64,000 nucleotides of DNA from Marinitoga sp. 38H-ov (GCF_011057715.1 NZ_LNGH01000011.1:1-64000); one strand, 5' to 3'; counted from the stretch's first letter, positions 35,943 to 45,182 are shown. Numbers and translations are program-made. Notes: generated from the letters alone by a model not told the origin.

Positions 35943-36270
35943 TTTCATCACCTCTACTTTGGTAGAGTTCATCTAAATCATTTTTTACTAATTTAAATGG
36001 TTTTGCACCATAAATATATGATGCCTTTGCCAAAACAGAACTTCCAACAGGGTTAGTAATAGTCAAAAATATAATTATCAACAATGATTTAATAAACCAT
36101 TCAGGTTGTGCAATTCCTACTCCTAATACCAATGAGAATGTTCCCAAAGTTGTAGCTTTTGTTGCTGCTTGAAGTCTATTATAAACATCAGGCATTCTAT
36201 ATAATCCTAATCCTCCTAAAACATAAAACAGAGCACCTATTATCATAAATATATATCCTATAGCACTCAT
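35929..36270 (-). CDS. mbxC: Mbx MrpG-like subunit
   Basis: 113 residues with three membrane segments. LGGLGLYRMPDVYNRLQAATKA and LIIIFLTITNPVGSSVLAKA are MnhG/PhaG signatures. The C-terminal tail (NDLDELYQSRGDENANS) is cytosolic and overlaps the start of mbxD. Start ATG 36270 follows GGAGGGG. Confidence 0.93.
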   Translation of the reverse strand: MSAIGYIFMIIGALFYVLGGLGLYRMPDVYNRLQAATKATTLGTFSLVLGVGIAQPEWFIKSLLIIIFLTITNPVGSSVLAKASYIYGAKPFKLVKNDLDELYQSRGDENANS

Positions 36271-36515
36271 TTTTTCCCCTCCAAATATCGGGCAATTATA
36301 ACCGTTTCAATAAATGATAATGCCCCATATACTAATGCAATATCTAAATATAATTCACTTTTAAAAAGAAAAGATAAAAATACTATTGTACCTGTTATAA
36401 TAACATTTAAAGTATCAACAGCAACGACTCTATCTGGGGTAGTTGGCCCTTGAATTAATCTAATAACAGAAAAGAATCCACCTATAAAAATTAAAACGCC
36501 GATCAATGTATTCAT
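36267..36515 (-). CDS. mbxB: Mbx MrpF-like subunit
   Basis: 82 residues with three membrane segments. RLIQGPTTPDRVVAVDTLNV and YLDIALVYGALSFIETVIIA are the MnhF/PhaF signatures. The conserved aspartate of TPDRVVAVD is thought to be functional in antiporters. Overlaps neighbours by about 4 bases on each side. Confidence 0.93.
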   Translation of the reverse strand: MNTLIGVLIFIGGFFSVIRLIQGPTTPDRVVAVDTLNVIITGTIVFLSFLFKSELYLDIALVYGALSFIETVIIARYLEGKK

Positions 36516-36997
36516 TTAAATATCCCCCCTAAGATTTTTTCAAATTTTCCAGATACATATTTTTGATTTTCTTCGGGAGAATCACTTTTTACATCAATCC
36601 AATGAATATAAATATTTTCTTCATCTGCATCAATTGAAATGGTACCTGGTGTAAGAGTTATTGAATTTGCTAAAGTCAATTTTCCTACATTCCCCTTTAA
36701 CTTTGTAGGTATTTTTACAAATCCAGGATTAAGCGGTAACTTTGGATTTAAAACTCTTGCAGCTACATCAATATTTGCTTTTACCATTTCAACAATAAAT
36801 ACTGGTACATAAACAAATACAAAAACGAAAAGCTTTGGGATAATTGTAAAATCAAAAGCATAGTCTACAACCTTTGATATTACAAAAGATAATATCAAGG
36901 AAACTAATAAACCTGTAAGTAATTCCGGAGTGCTAAATCCCGTCAAAGCAATCCAGATTACCCATAAGGTCAAAAAAGTTGAAATAAACTTTTTCAA
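36512..36997 (-). CDS. mbxA: Mbx MrpE-like subunit, first gene of the complex
   Basis: 161 residues of the MnhE/MrpE family. Two membrane segments at the N-terminus are followed by a cytosolic domain with LANSITLTPGTISIDADEENIYIHWID, the family core. The start is TTG 36997 behind GGAGGGAGTATT, so initiation may be modest. It opens the 13-gene run, in the same order as archaeal mbxABCDFGHH'MJKLN. arsR lies 24 bp upstream, in the same direction. Confidence 0.92.
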   Translation of the reverse strand: MKKFISTFLTLWVIWIALTGFSTPELLTGLLVSLILSFVISKVVDYAFDFTIIPKLFVFVFVYVPVFIVEMVKANIDVAARVLNPKLPLNPGFVKIPTKLKGNVGKLTLANSITLTPGTISIDADEENIYIHWIDVKSDSPEENQKYVSGKFEKILGGIFK

Positions 36998-37020
36998 AAT
37001 ACTCCCTCCTTTTAAAGATT

Positions 37021-37332
37021 TTATGAATTTTTTATAATATTTTTTGCTTCATTTAATTCTTGTGAAATAATTCTTTTTCCGTCATACAAAAGTTCTAAAA
37101 CTTCATTATGTTTCAATTTACAAAAAACTATATTACCTTGCTTTTCTTTTGTAATTATCCCATTTTCCTCTAAAATCTTTAAATGTTGAGATATACTCGA
37201 TTGACTTGAATTTAGTTTATCAGTTAATTCGTAAACAGAAAGTTTTTCATTCTCCAATAGTCTAATAATTTTTAACCTAACCGGGTGTGATAAACTTTTA
37301 AATACGTTAGATATTAATTTACATTCGTCCAA
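37021..37332 (-). CDS. ArsR-family transcription regulator heading the mbx operon
   Basis: 103 residues forming a winged helix-turn-helix dimer. HPVRLKIIRLLENEKLSVYE, SQSSISQHLKILEENGIITK (recognition helix) and GNIVFCKLKHNEVLELL are ArsR signatures. There is no CxC metal motif in the recognition helix; cysteines are only at positions 4 and near 68, so the signal may be redox or another ligand. The start is TTG 37332 after GGGAGATG. A 28-base palindrome lies 28 bp upstream, and mbxA follows 24 bp downstream, so it probably represses itself and the mbx genes. Confidence 0.88.
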   Translation of the reverse strand: MDECKLISNVFKSLSHPVRLKIIRLLENEKLSVYELTDKLNSSQSSISQHLKILEENGIITKEKQGNIVFCKLKHNEVLELLYDGKRIISQELNEAKNIIKNS

Positions 37333-37359
37333 AATATCATCTCCCTAAAATAAACTAAA

Positions 37360-37387
37360 AATAATATTAGAAAATTCTAATATTATT
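37360..37387 (-). promoter_or_regulatory. palindromic operator overlapping the arsR-mbx promoter
   Basis: AATAATATTAGAA (37360-37372), AA, TTCTAATATTATT (37375-37387) form a perfect 13-base-arm palindrome. A minus-strand TATAAT (37385-37390) overlaps its edge, with a weak TTTATT-like -35 17 bases upstream. Symmetric AT-rich sites over the transcription start are usual for ArsR repressors. Confidence 0.7.
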
Positions 37388-37492
37388 ATAATATAAAAAT
37401 GCTTATAAATAAAATTAAGATTTTTAAACTTTATTATATTTATTCCCTTATAATATACTGTAATTTCTCATAATTTAAAAATAAAGAAAAAT

Positions 37493-37519
37493 AAAAAAAG
37501 AGCGCCCAAAACGCTCTTT
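37493..37519 (-). terminator. terminator after the pyrophosphatase gene
   Basis: AAAGAGCG (37497-37504) and CGCTCTTT (37512-37519) with a seven-base T run on the minus strand, 48 bp past the stop at 37567. Confidence 0.88.
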
Positions 37520-37566
37520 AATAGTATCTTTACAGTTATTTAAATATAGATAATTTTTATCAGGTA

Positions 37567-39192
37567 TTATATATTCCTAAATATTAACGGCATAACCTGC
37601 TTTTTTCTTGATACAATTCCTTTTAAAAACACAACTCTATTTTCAAAATCTTTTTTAAATATTTTCTCAGCTAATTTATACTGTCCTGCAGAAAATACAT
37701 AAGATCCTTCATTTAAAACATCGGTTAATAAAAATAAAAATAATAAATAATTTCTCTCTTTAGATATTTTTTCCATTTCTCTAATTATTAAGTCTTTTTT
37801 ATTTAATAAATTTGTTGGATCTATTACTTCAATTTGCGAAACAGCAATTAATCCTCTCAATAATCTCGTTTCCTTAAGATCAATGGCTAAAATTTCTCTT
37901 TCAGAATATCCATCAAGATTTGTCTTTGCCTTATACATTTCTATTCCATATTTATAATAATCTATATTTATCAATTTAGATATTTCTTCTACAGCTTTTC
38001 TATCTTCATCTGTAGTGGTTGGTGATTTTAACATCATTGTATCAGACAAAATAGCAGATATCATCAATCCTGCTATTTCCTTAGGAGGTATAATTTTATT
38101 TTTTTTATATAAATCCCATATAATTGTATTAGTACATCCTACGGGTCTGATGTGTGCAGTTATTGGAAGCCCTGTTTCTAATCCCCCTAATCTATGATGA
38201 TCTATAATTTCCAATATTTCTGCTTCATCAATACCCTCTATTGTTTGTGATTTTTCAGAATGATCAACTAATATTACTTTTTTTGCTTTTGGTCTTATCA
38301 AATCATGTCTTGTAATAATACCTTCTACTTTACCATTTTCATCAACAACTATTGCTATACCTTTTTTATCTTGCATTAATTCTTCTTCAAAGTCCTTTAA
38401 TATTTCTTCAGGATGAGTTGTTAACGGCGTTTTTTCCATAATTCTCTCAGCATGTGTACTTAACCTTAATAATCTACCTGTTACATATGTTGGATGTGGT
38501 GAAATTACAATAGGAATTCCCTTACTTTTAGCTAAACTAATAATCTCCTCATTTGGAATAAAATTACCTGTAATTATTAAACAACTAACTTCTTTTTCAA
38601 TAGCTATTCTTTGTACATCTTCCCTATTACCTGTTATCAAAACATCATCTTTCTTTACGTATCTTTCTACCTCATCTGCTGTCATTGCACCAATTGTCGG
38701 ACAACCTTTTAACTTTTTGTTTTCATCACCAACAATTAATTTACCATTTGTTGTCTTTATTACATCTTTTACCTTTGGCGGATTTTCTTCCAAGGAAAAA
38801 TTTTGAATTTCATTTAAAAAATACCTAGCAAATTCCCTTTCTGTAACCAATCCTTTTAAATTATTATGAATATCTACAATAGGTATACTTTTTATCTGTC
38901 TTTCAAGCATCATGTTACCTATTTCAAAAATTGTAGAATCTATATTAGCTTTAATAACATCTTTCATCATAGCATCTTTTACTTGAATATACACATGTTC
39001 TAACAATTCGGGTTTATCTACATTAAAATATTTTAATACAAATTCACTTTCAGGATTTATTTCACCTAATCTAAAAGGAATATAATAATTTTTATTATCT
39101 ATTTGATTTTTTAAATATGAATATGTAATAGCTGCTGTAATGCTATCTGTATCAGGTCTTTGATGTCCAAATATATAAACGTTATTGCTCAT
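37567..39192 (-). CDS. family II inorganic pyrophosphatase with CBS and DRTGG domains
   Basis: 541 residues from ATG 39192 (GGAGGG in front). It hydrolyses pyrophosphate using Mn2+ or Co2+. DHH motifs are split: FGHQRPDTDSI at the N-terminus, then LVDHSEKSQ and EIIDHHRLGG near 310-335. Between them lie a CBS domain (DAMMKDVIKANIDSTIFEIG), a DRTGG domain (LITGNREDVQRIAIEKE) and a second CBS (HPEEILKDFEEELMQDKKGI). In clostridial homologues this insert binds AMP/ADP as inhibitors and diadenosine polyphosphates as activators. Confidence 0.92.
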   Translation of the reverse strand: MSNNVYIFGHQRPDTDSITAAITYSYLKNQIDNKNYYIPFRLGEINPESEFVLKYFNVDKPELLEHVYIQVKDAMMKDVIKANIDSTIFEIGNMMLERQIKSIPIVDIHNNLKGLVTEREFARYFLNEIQNFSLEENPPKVKDVIKTTNGKLIVGDENKKLKGCPTIGAMTADEVERYVKKDDVLITGNREDVQRIAIEKEVSCLIITGNFIPNEEIISLAKSKGIPIVISPHPTYVTGRLLRLSTHAERIMEKTPLTTHPEEILKDFEEELMQDKKGIAIVVDENGKVEGIITRHDLIRPKAKKVILVDHSEKSQTIEGIDEAEILEIIDHHRLGGLETGLPITAHIRPVGCTNTIIWDLYKKNKIIPPKEIAGLMISAILSDTMMLKSPTTTDEDRKAVEEISKLINIDYYKYGIEMYKAKTNLDGYSEREILAIDLKETRLLRGLIAVSQIEVIDPTNLLNKKDLIIREMEKISKERNYLLFLFLLTDVLNEGSYVFSAGQYKLAEKIFKKDFENRVVFLKGIVSRKKQVMPLIFRNI

Positions 39193-39251
39193 ATTTCCCT
39201 CCATTTTTAATATTATTAGATTATTATATCATAAATTAGTATATATTCAAA

Positions 39252-39283
39252 TAATAAACCGGCATATACTTAAATGCCGGTTT
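39252..39283 (-). terminator. terminator after the membrane-protein gene
   Basis: AAACCGGCAT (39256-39265) pairs with ATGCCGGTTT (39274-39283). The minus-strand tail is TTTATTATTT. It lies 42 bp past the stop at 39325. Confidence 0.82.
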
Positions 39284-39324
39284 TAATACAATTTCATAAC
39301 ATATATTATTATTTACTAAAACTT

Positions 39325-40272
39325 TTATTTATTATATTTTAATCTATACAATAAATTATACACTATAAACATTAATAATACTCCTCCATATAATGCTGAA
39401 GGAATAAATAATAATTCATATAATTTATTAAATCCTCTAAAATAATATAATGAAATTACTAAGGGTATATATAATATCCAATTAATTATATAAACCGATT
39501 TTTTTAATTTTAAGCCATATTGATATGTCATTACAAACATAAATAAGAAACCAATTAAAAACATTGGCCATATTTCTTGATTATTTTGCAATGCTATAGA
39601 TAATGAATGTATCGTTACAAAACTTTCTAATAATGTAATCCAATAAATATTTGCGTGCAGTGGAGTAAAAATCATAGACAACTGTATAAATAATAAGAAC
39701 ATATATATAAAACCTAGTAATAATCCTATATCTCCTTCCATAGGATGGAACCAAAAAGTATAAATTATTGCCCAACTAATATAAATACCATGCCATTTTT
39801 TTACATTATTTATATATTCTTTTTTTATTCCAATTTTTTTACCAAAAAACAATCCTCTTTTTTCTTCCAACATAAAAAGTAAAATTACCAACATCACTAT
39901 TACAGAATATTGACTAGTCCATATTGGCACATCTTGTGCAATTCCATCATAAAATAAATGTGTTTGAATAAAATGTAATAATACAAATATAATATTAGAA
40001 ATATATAACCAATTTAATGCTTTTTCCCTTTTATCAGGTTTTTTTAAAGCTGTAAATGTTAAAAACCAGATAGTAATTTGATGTAATAAATATCCTCCCC
40101 AACTTGTTATTCTTGATAAAAAATTGGCATGAGGAAGCTTCCAATAATACCAAGAAGCTCCCTGATCTTCTAAATGAGGAAATTTATCTAAGTTAAAATC
40201 AAAAAATTTAGTCAAAAATACTATTATCACATAAAATAAAAGTAAAATAATAAATTTTTTTCTATAACTAAT
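39325..40272 (-). CDS. unknown polytopic membrane protein with probable ATT start
   Basis: I do not recognise the family. About eight to nine hydrophobic helices with aromatic-rich loops (DQGASWYYWKLPHANFLS; WHGIYISWAIIYTFWFHPM). The nearest standard start is GTG 40230, with no ribosome site and in mid-helix. Fourteen codons upstream, ATT 40272 lies five bases after GGAGGGG, and the added residues (SYRKKFIILLLFY) give a normal positively charged start to the first helix. The protein would then have 315 residues. It is coupled to the lipoprotein gene, whose stop is 11 bp away. Confidence 0.65.
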   Translation of the reverse strand: MSYRKKFIILLLFYVIIVFLTKFFDFNLDKFPHLEDQGASWYYWKLPHANFLSRITSWGGYLLHQITIWFLTFTALKKPDKREKALNWLYISNIIFVLLHFIQTHLFYDGIAQDVPIWTSQYSVIVMLVILLFMLEEKRGLFFGKKIGIKKEYINNVKKWHGIYISWAIIYTFWFHPMEGDIGLLLGFIYMFLLFIQLSMIFTPLHANIYWITLLESFVTIHSLSIALQNNQEIWPMFLIGFLFMFVMTYQYGLKLKKSVYIINWILYIPLVISLYYFRGFNKLYELLFIPSALYGGVLLMFIVYNLLYRLKYNK

Positions 40273-40283
40273 GTTATCCCCTC

Positions 40284-40673
40284 CTATTCATCCATTCCAA
40301 ATAATATAGTTATACTAGCATTTTGAGTTAAATTAATATGTTTAGTTGCATTAGGCGTGTCATCCCATAAGTCAGATATGTTCATTTCATCTGAATAATT
40401 TGTATAAACCTTTAAAGTATATTCGCCAGCTGCTAAATTTTCAATTTTAAAATAATCATCATGTGTATCTCCTTCATTCGCAATATCATATCCCTTTACT
40501 TCTCCATTTTGAAATGCCCCAACTACAAATGGAGACCACCAACCTCCCAATTCTCCATTTCCATAATCATCTTTAAAATATCCTTCTACATAATATTTTT
40601 CTAATACTAATTGTGTGCATCCAAAGAGAACAAAAACAAATAAAATTAATAAAAGAAAAATATTTTTTTTCAT
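40284..40673 (-). CDS. small exported lipoprotein
   Basis: 129 residues. MKKNIFLLLILFVFVLFGC is a lipoprotein signal with acylated Cys19. The mature domain reads like a single CarboxypepD_reg/Ig-like sandwich (VEGYFKDDYGNGELGG, IENLAAGEYTLKVYTNY), similar in style to the repeats of the lipoprotein at 5246. Start ATG 40673 follows GGAGGTGATAAT. The next gene, a membrane protein, begins 11 bp downstream. The ligand is unknown. Confidence 0.72.
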   Translation of the reverse strand: MKKNIFLLLILFVFVLFGCTQLVLEKYYVEGYFKDDYGNGELGGWWSPFVVGAFQNGEVKGYDIANEGDTHDDYFKIENLAAGEYTLKVYTNYSDEMNISDLWDDTPNATKHINLTQNASITILFGMDE

Positions 40674-40712
40674 ATTATCACCTCCAATTAAAATTATATC
40701 ACAATAAATAAA

Positions 40713-40743
40713 TTAAAAAAAAATGATGGCAAAAGCCATCATT
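40713..40743 (-). terminator. terminator after the 141-residue ORF
   Basis: AATGATGGC (40722-40730), AAAA loop and GCCATCATT (40735-40743), with a T9 run on the minus strand. The hairpin includes the stop codon at 40742-40744. Confidence 0.88.
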
Positions 40744-41167
40744 AAGGAATATCAATTATTAATAAATAAATATTATCTGGATTATTACTATTCTTTATTT
40801 TTTCAAAGTATTTATAATCATCAATATGTTCAAATTCATTTCCATCATGAAAAACTAATCTCCATTCTTCAGGATAAGCATATGATCCATTTTCATATCT
40901 TTTTATATTTTCTCTTAACTGATTTAAAATATAATCGTCTTCCGGAACTTTACCTTCAAATCTTTTTATCATATTTTCTGAGGCATTTTTTAAACCCTGA
41001 TACATTGAAATCATTTCTTTTATAGTATCTTCAAATAATTTTTCTTCTTTAGAATAGTTTATACATGATGACACATTATGATCACCATATCTCAAAGCTC
41101 TTTTTGATGCTTCAAAAATTGCTCTTTCTTCGCTATCTGAAATCAATATTAATCCATATGTATACAT
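40742..41167 (-). CDS. hypothetical protein
   Basis: Not recognised. 141 residues, acidic and soluble, with a central helical stretch (FEDTIKEMISMYQGLKNASE) and no signal peptide or metal motif. Start ATG 41167 follows TAGGAGG. It is a single-gene unit between two terminators, just downstream of hydA. Confidence 0.7.
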   Translation of the reverse strand: MYTYGLILISDSEERAIFEASKRALRYGDHNVSSCINYSKEEKLFEDTIKEMISMYQGLKNASENMIKRFEGKVPEDDYILNQLRENIKRYENGSYAYPEEWRLVFHDGNEFEHIDDYKYFEKIKNSNNPDNIYLLIIDIP

Positions 41168-41186
41168 TTTTTTACCTCCTAATTAA

Positions 41187-41212
41187 AATATAGGCGGGAA
41201 TCCCCGCCTATA
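41187..41212 (-). terminator. hyd operon terminator
   Basis: TATAGGCGGG (41187-41196) pairs with CCCGCCTATA (41201-41210), 10 bp after the hydA stop. The minus-strand tail TATTTTAATT is only moderately T-rich. Confidence 0.8.
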
Positions 41213-41219
41213 TATTATA

Positions 41220-42953
41220 TCATAACCATTCTCTTTCAAAGTATTCTGTATGTAACAAGTGATGTGATTTTTCGCTTAATGGTTTTCCTAAATATTCATC
41301 ATAAATTCTCTTAATTGATGGATTTTCATGTGATTTTCTTATTGGTTTTTCTCTATCAATCTTATTAATTGCTTCAGTTCTCTTTTTAATTACATCAAAG
41401 TCTCCATGGTGATATGGTTGTCCTCCACCACCAACACATCCGCCAGGACATGCCATAACTTCAATTAAATGAACTTCTGTTTTTCCAGCTTGAATATCTT
41501 CTAATAATTTTCTAACATTTCCTAAACCGTGAGCAATACCAACTTTAATTTTTGTTCCCTTTAAATCAACTTCAGCAATTCTAACTCCTTCATATCCTCT
41601 TACAGCTTCAAAGTCTACATTTCCTAGTTCTTCACCTGTTATCCATTCATATGCTGTTCTTAATGCTGCTTCAGCTACACCACCAGTTCTACCAAAAATA
41701 TCTGCAGCTCCTGTTGATTCACCTAAGATGCTATCATATTCTTCTTCAGGTAAGTTTTGGAAATTAATACCTGATTCTCTAATCATATCAGCTAACTCTC
41801 TTGTTGTAATTACATAATCAACATCTTGATATCCTGAATCTCTTAATTCTTCTCTATTAGCTTCATATTTTTTAGCCAAACATGGCATTACTGATACAAC
41901 AACAATATCTTTTGGATCAATTCCAGCTTTTTGAGCATAATATGTTTTAGCAACTGCTCCAAACATTTGTTGTGGAGATTTTGCTGATGATGGCATTTCT
42001 AATAATGTTGGGAATTGATGTTCTAAGAATTTAACCCAACCTGGACAACAACTTGTAAGCATTGGTAAATATCCACCATTTTCAATTCTTTCTTTAAATT
42101 CTGATGCTTCTTCCATAATAGTTAAATCAGCTGCAAAATTAGTATCGAAAATCTTATCGAATCCTAAAGTTCTTAATGCAGCAACTAATTTTCCAGTTGA
42201 AATTGTTCCTGGTTCATATCCAAATTCCTCTCCAATTGCAACTCTAACTGCTGGAGCTGTTTGAACTACAACATGTTTTTTTGGATCCTCTATTACATCC
42301 CAAACTTGATCTATATATGATCTTTCTACTAATGCACCTGTAGGACATACTGCAACACATTGACCACAGAATGTACATGCAGTACTTTCAAGTGTCCAAT
42401 CAAATGTTGGATTAACAACAGCTTCAAAACCTCTATTAACTGCTGATAAAACTCCAACAGTTTGAAATTCATTACACATTGTTTCACATCTTCTACACAT
42501 AACACATTTATTTGGGTCTCTAATAATTGCAGATGAAATATCTTTTTTATGTAAAGACATTTTTCCAAAATATGGATTATTGTGGATATTTAATTCTGCT
42601 GCTAAATCTTGTAATTCACATTCACCATTTTTTGGACATTTTAAACAATCTTGAGGGTGATCAGATAACAATAATTGAACTGCAGTTCTTCTAGCTTGTA
42701 TAGCTCTTCTAGAATGTGTTTTTACAACTAAACCTTCGGCAACTGGAGTAGCACATGCTGGAGCTAAATTCCTTCTACCTTCAACTTCAACCATACATAC
42801 TCTACAAGAAGCTGGTTTATTTTCAACACCTATATCTTCTAATTTCATATAACATAATGTTGGAACATAACCACCAACTGATTTTACTGCATCTAAAACT
42901 GTATAATTTTCAGGTACTTCTACTTCTTTACAATTTATAGTAATTTTTGGCAT
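41220..42953 (-). CDS. hydA: [FeFe]-hydrogenase catalytic subunit
   Basis: 577 residues. Clusters in order: a [2Fe-2S] domain (C34, C50, C53, C67), the His/Cys cluster (H99, C103, C106, C112), two [4Fe-4S] (C150-C160; C193-C203), then the H-cluster domain with TSCCPGW (C302 proton relay, C303 ligand), MPCLAKK (C358) and ACPGGCVGGGGQ (C502, C506). All ligands are present. With HydB and HydC it should form the Thermotoga-type bifurcating enzyme that uses NADH plus reduced ferredoxin to evolve H2. It ends soon after the H-cluster and lacks the extra C-terminal [2Fe-2S] domain I recall in T. maritima HydA. Confidence 0.95.
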   Translation of the reverse strand: MPKITINCKEVEVPENYTVLDAVKSVGGYVPTLCYMKLEDIGVENKPASCRVCMVEVEGRRNLAPACATPVAEGLVVKTHSRRAIQARRTAVQLLLSDHPQDCLKCPKNGECELQDLAAELNIHNNPYFGKMSLHKKDISSAIIRDPNKCVMCRRCETMCNEFQTVGVLSAVNRGFEAVVNPTFDWTLESTACTFCGQCVAVCPTGALVERSYIDQVWDVIEDPKKHVVVQTAPAVRVAIGEEFGYEPGTISTGKLVAALRTLGFDKIFDTNFAADLTIMEEASEFKERIENGGYLPMLTSCCPGWVKFLEHQFPTLLEMPSSAKSPQQMFGAVAKTYYAQKAGIDPKDIVVVSVMPCLAKKYEANREELRDSGYQDVDYVITTRELADMIRESGINFQNLPEEEYDSILGESTGAADIFGRTGGVAEAALRTAYEWITGEELGNVDFEAVRGYEGVRIAEVDLKGTKIKVGIAHGLGNVRKLLEDIQAGKTEVHLIEVMACPGGCVGGGGQPYHHGDFDVIKKRTEAINKIDREKPIRKSHENPSIKRIYDEYLGKPLSEKSHHLLHTEYFEREWL

Positions 42954-42967
42954 ATTTTTCCTCCTCC

Positions 42968-44758
42968 CTATATCTTTTCTATAGCGCCAAATCTACATGT
43001 TGCATAACAAGCGCCACATTTAATACATTTTTCTTGATCAATTTCATGAGGATTTTTAATAGTACCGCTTATTGCTTCTACAGGACATACTCTAGCACAT
43101 GCTGTACATCCAACACATTTTTCTTTATCTATCTTATATGTAATTAAATTCTTACATACTCCTGCTGGACATGATTTATCTAATACATGAGCCTCATATT
43201 CATCTTTGAAATAATGCATTGTAGATAATATAGGGTTAGGAGATGTTTGTCCTAAACCACATAATGCAGAATCTTTTATTGTTTCTCCTAATATTCTCAT
43301 TCTTTCTAAATCATCCATTGTAGCTCTACCTGATGTTATTTTGTCTAATGTTTCTAACAATCTTACATTACCAATTCTACATGGAGTACATTTACCACAT
43401 GATTCTTCAACAGAGAATTCTAAGTAGAATTTAGCAACATCTGGCATACATGTTTCTTCATCCATAACAATCATACCACCGGAACCCATCATTGATCCTA
43501 ACGCAGTTAAAGTATCAAAATCAATTGGAGTATCTAAATATTCTGCTGGTATACATCCACCTGATGGGCCACCTGTTTGTACAGCTTTGAATTTTTTATT
43601 ACCTCTTATTCCACCGCCTATATCAAAAATAACTTCTCTTAATGTAATTCCCATAGGAACTTCAACAAGTCCTACATTATTTACTTTACCAGCTAAAGCA
43701 AAAACTTTTGTTCCAGGTGATTTTTCTGTTCCTAAGCTTCTAAACCATTTTGCTCCTTTTAATATAATTGGAGCTACATTAGCAAAAGTTTCAACATTAT
43801 TAATTATAGTTGGTTTTCCCCATAATCCTTTATTTGCTGGGAATGGTGGTTTTGTTCTTGGTTCTCCTCTATAACCTTCAATTGAAGCTAATAAAGCTGT
43901 TTCTTCACCACAAACAAATGCACCAGCACCAAGTCTTATTTCTAAATCAAATGAAAAATCTGTTCCAAATATATTTTCTCCTAATAGTCCATATTCTTTA
44001 GCTTGATTAATAGCATTTTGTAATCTTTTTACTGCTAAAGGATATTCAGCTCTAATATATACATAACCTTGTCTTGCACCAATTGCATAAGCAGCAATTG
44101 CCATTCCTTCTATAACTGAATGAGGATCACCTTCTAAAACAGATCTATCCATAAATGCTCCAGGGTCACCTTCATCAGCATTACATACAACATACTTAAT
44201 ATCTCCTTGTGCCCTTTGAGCAAATGCCCATTTCAAACCTGTTGGGAATCCTCCTCCACCTCTTCCTCTTAATCCTGATTCTTTCATTTCTTCAACAACT
44301 TCTTCTGGAGTCATTGATAATGCTTTTGCTAATGCTTGATATCCATCATTAGCAATATATTCATCTATATCATCAGGATTAATTAAACCAGCATTCCTTA
44401 ATGCAACTCTAATTTGTTTTTTATAAAATGGCATCTTCTTTGATTCATCAATTTTTTCTTTTTCTGTTGGTTCAACATATAATAATCTCTCAACTTTTCT
44501 TCCTTTTACAATATGTTCATTTACTAATTCTTCCGCATCTTCAGGTTTTACTTGAACATAAAATGTATTATCTGGTAAGAATTTTACTATAGGTCCTTGT
44601 TCACAAAAACCAAAACATCCTGTTCTAACTACTTGAACATCATTTTCTAAACCTTTTTCTTTTATTAAATTTTCTAAATTATCTTTTATCAATTCACTTT
44701 TTGAAGAGGTACAACCAGTACCACCACATATCAAAACATGATATTTATATGATGACAT
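42968..44758 (-). CDS. hydB: bifurcating hydrogenase flavoprotein subunit (NuoF-like)
   Basis: 596 residues. A thioredoxin-like [2Fe-2S] domain (CGGTGCTSSKSE, RTGCFGFCEQGP), then the NuoF core with the FMN/NADH motifs GLRGRGGGGFPTGLKW and CNADEGDPGAF, the [4Fe-4S] motif ESCGKCTPCRIG near 470, and a C-terminal double ferredoxin (CVGCTACARVCP, CIKCGACYATCR). FMN here is thought to be the site where electrons are split or merged. Start ATG 44758 follows AAGGAGGG. Gene order hydC, thioredoxin-like, hydB, hydA. Confidence 0.95.
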   Translation of the reverse strand: MSSYKYHVLICGGTGCTSSKSELIKDNLENLIKEKGLENDVQVVRTGCFGFCEQGPIVKFLPDNTFYVQVKPEDAEELVNEHIVKGRKVERLLYVEPTEKEKIDESKKMPFYKKQIRVALRNAGLINPDDIDEYIANDGYQALAKALSMTPEEVVEEMKESGLRGRGGGGFPTGLKWAFAQRAQGDIKYVVCNADEGDPGAFMDRSVLEGDPHSVIEGMAIAAYAIGARQGYVYIRAEYPLAVKRLQNAINQAKEYGLLGENIFGTDFSFDLEIRLGAGAFVCGEETALLASIEGYRGEPRTKPPFPANKGLWGKPTIINNVETFANVAPIILKGAKWFRSLGTEKSPGTKVFALAGKVNNVGLVEVPMGITLREVIFDIGGGIRGNKKFKAVQTGGPSGGCIPAEYLDTPIDFDTLTALGSMMGSGGMIVMDEETCMPDVAKFYLEFSVEESCGKCTPCRIGNVRLLETLDKITSGRATMDDLERMRILGETIKDSALCGLGQTSPNPILSTMHYFKDEYEAHVLDKSCPAGVCKNLITYKIDKEKCVGCTACARVCPVEAISGTIKNPHEIDQEKCIKCGACYATCRFGAIEKI

Positions 44759-44771
44759 TTTTATTCCCTCC

Positions 44772-45170
44772 TTATTCGTTAATAGATGTATGTGTTTCTC
44801 CTATAATTGAATCTTGTAATAATTCTCCATTTAAAATATGTTTTTCAATCAATTCTTTTGCTTTATCTCCAGAAATTTTTCCATATAATATTGGTTCTTT
44901 TCCTGGTTCAACAACTTCTACTGTAGGCTCAGCGTGACAATAACCCATACATCCTGTTTGAATAACTCTTATATTTTCTAATTTCTTTTCTTCTATCGTT
45001 TCTAATAATTTATCAAATGTTTCTTTAGCTCCAGCTGCAATTCCACATGTCCCCATAGCAACTCTCAAAGTAATTACATTATCGTTTTCTGCAACTTTTC
45101 TTAAGGATAATTTATCTTTTGCGGATTCCTTTTGTTTTAATAAATCTTCTAAACTTTTTATTTTAGGCAT
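44772..45170 (-). CDS. thioredoxin-like [2Fe-2S] ferredoxin of the hyd operon
   Basis: 132 residues. RVAMGTCGIAAGAKETFD and QTGCMGYCHAEPTVEVV carry the four cysteines of a NuoE-type thioredoxin-like [2Fe-2S] cluster, and FEKLLE-like helices surround them. It lies between hydC and hydB with short gaps, so it is co-expressed; whether it is a stoichiometric fourth subunit or a loose electron carrier is unknown. Similar small proteins occur in other hyd-type operons. Start ATG 45170 follows AAGGAGGGG. Confidence 0.88.
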   Translation of the reverse strand: MPKIKSLEDLLKQKESAKDKLSLRKVAENDNVITLRVAMGTCGIAAGAKETFDKLLETIEEKKLENIRVIQTGCMGYCHAEPTVEVVEPGKEPILYGKISGDKAKELIEKHILNGELLQDSIIGETHTSINE

Positions 45171-45182
45171 AAAAACCCCTCC

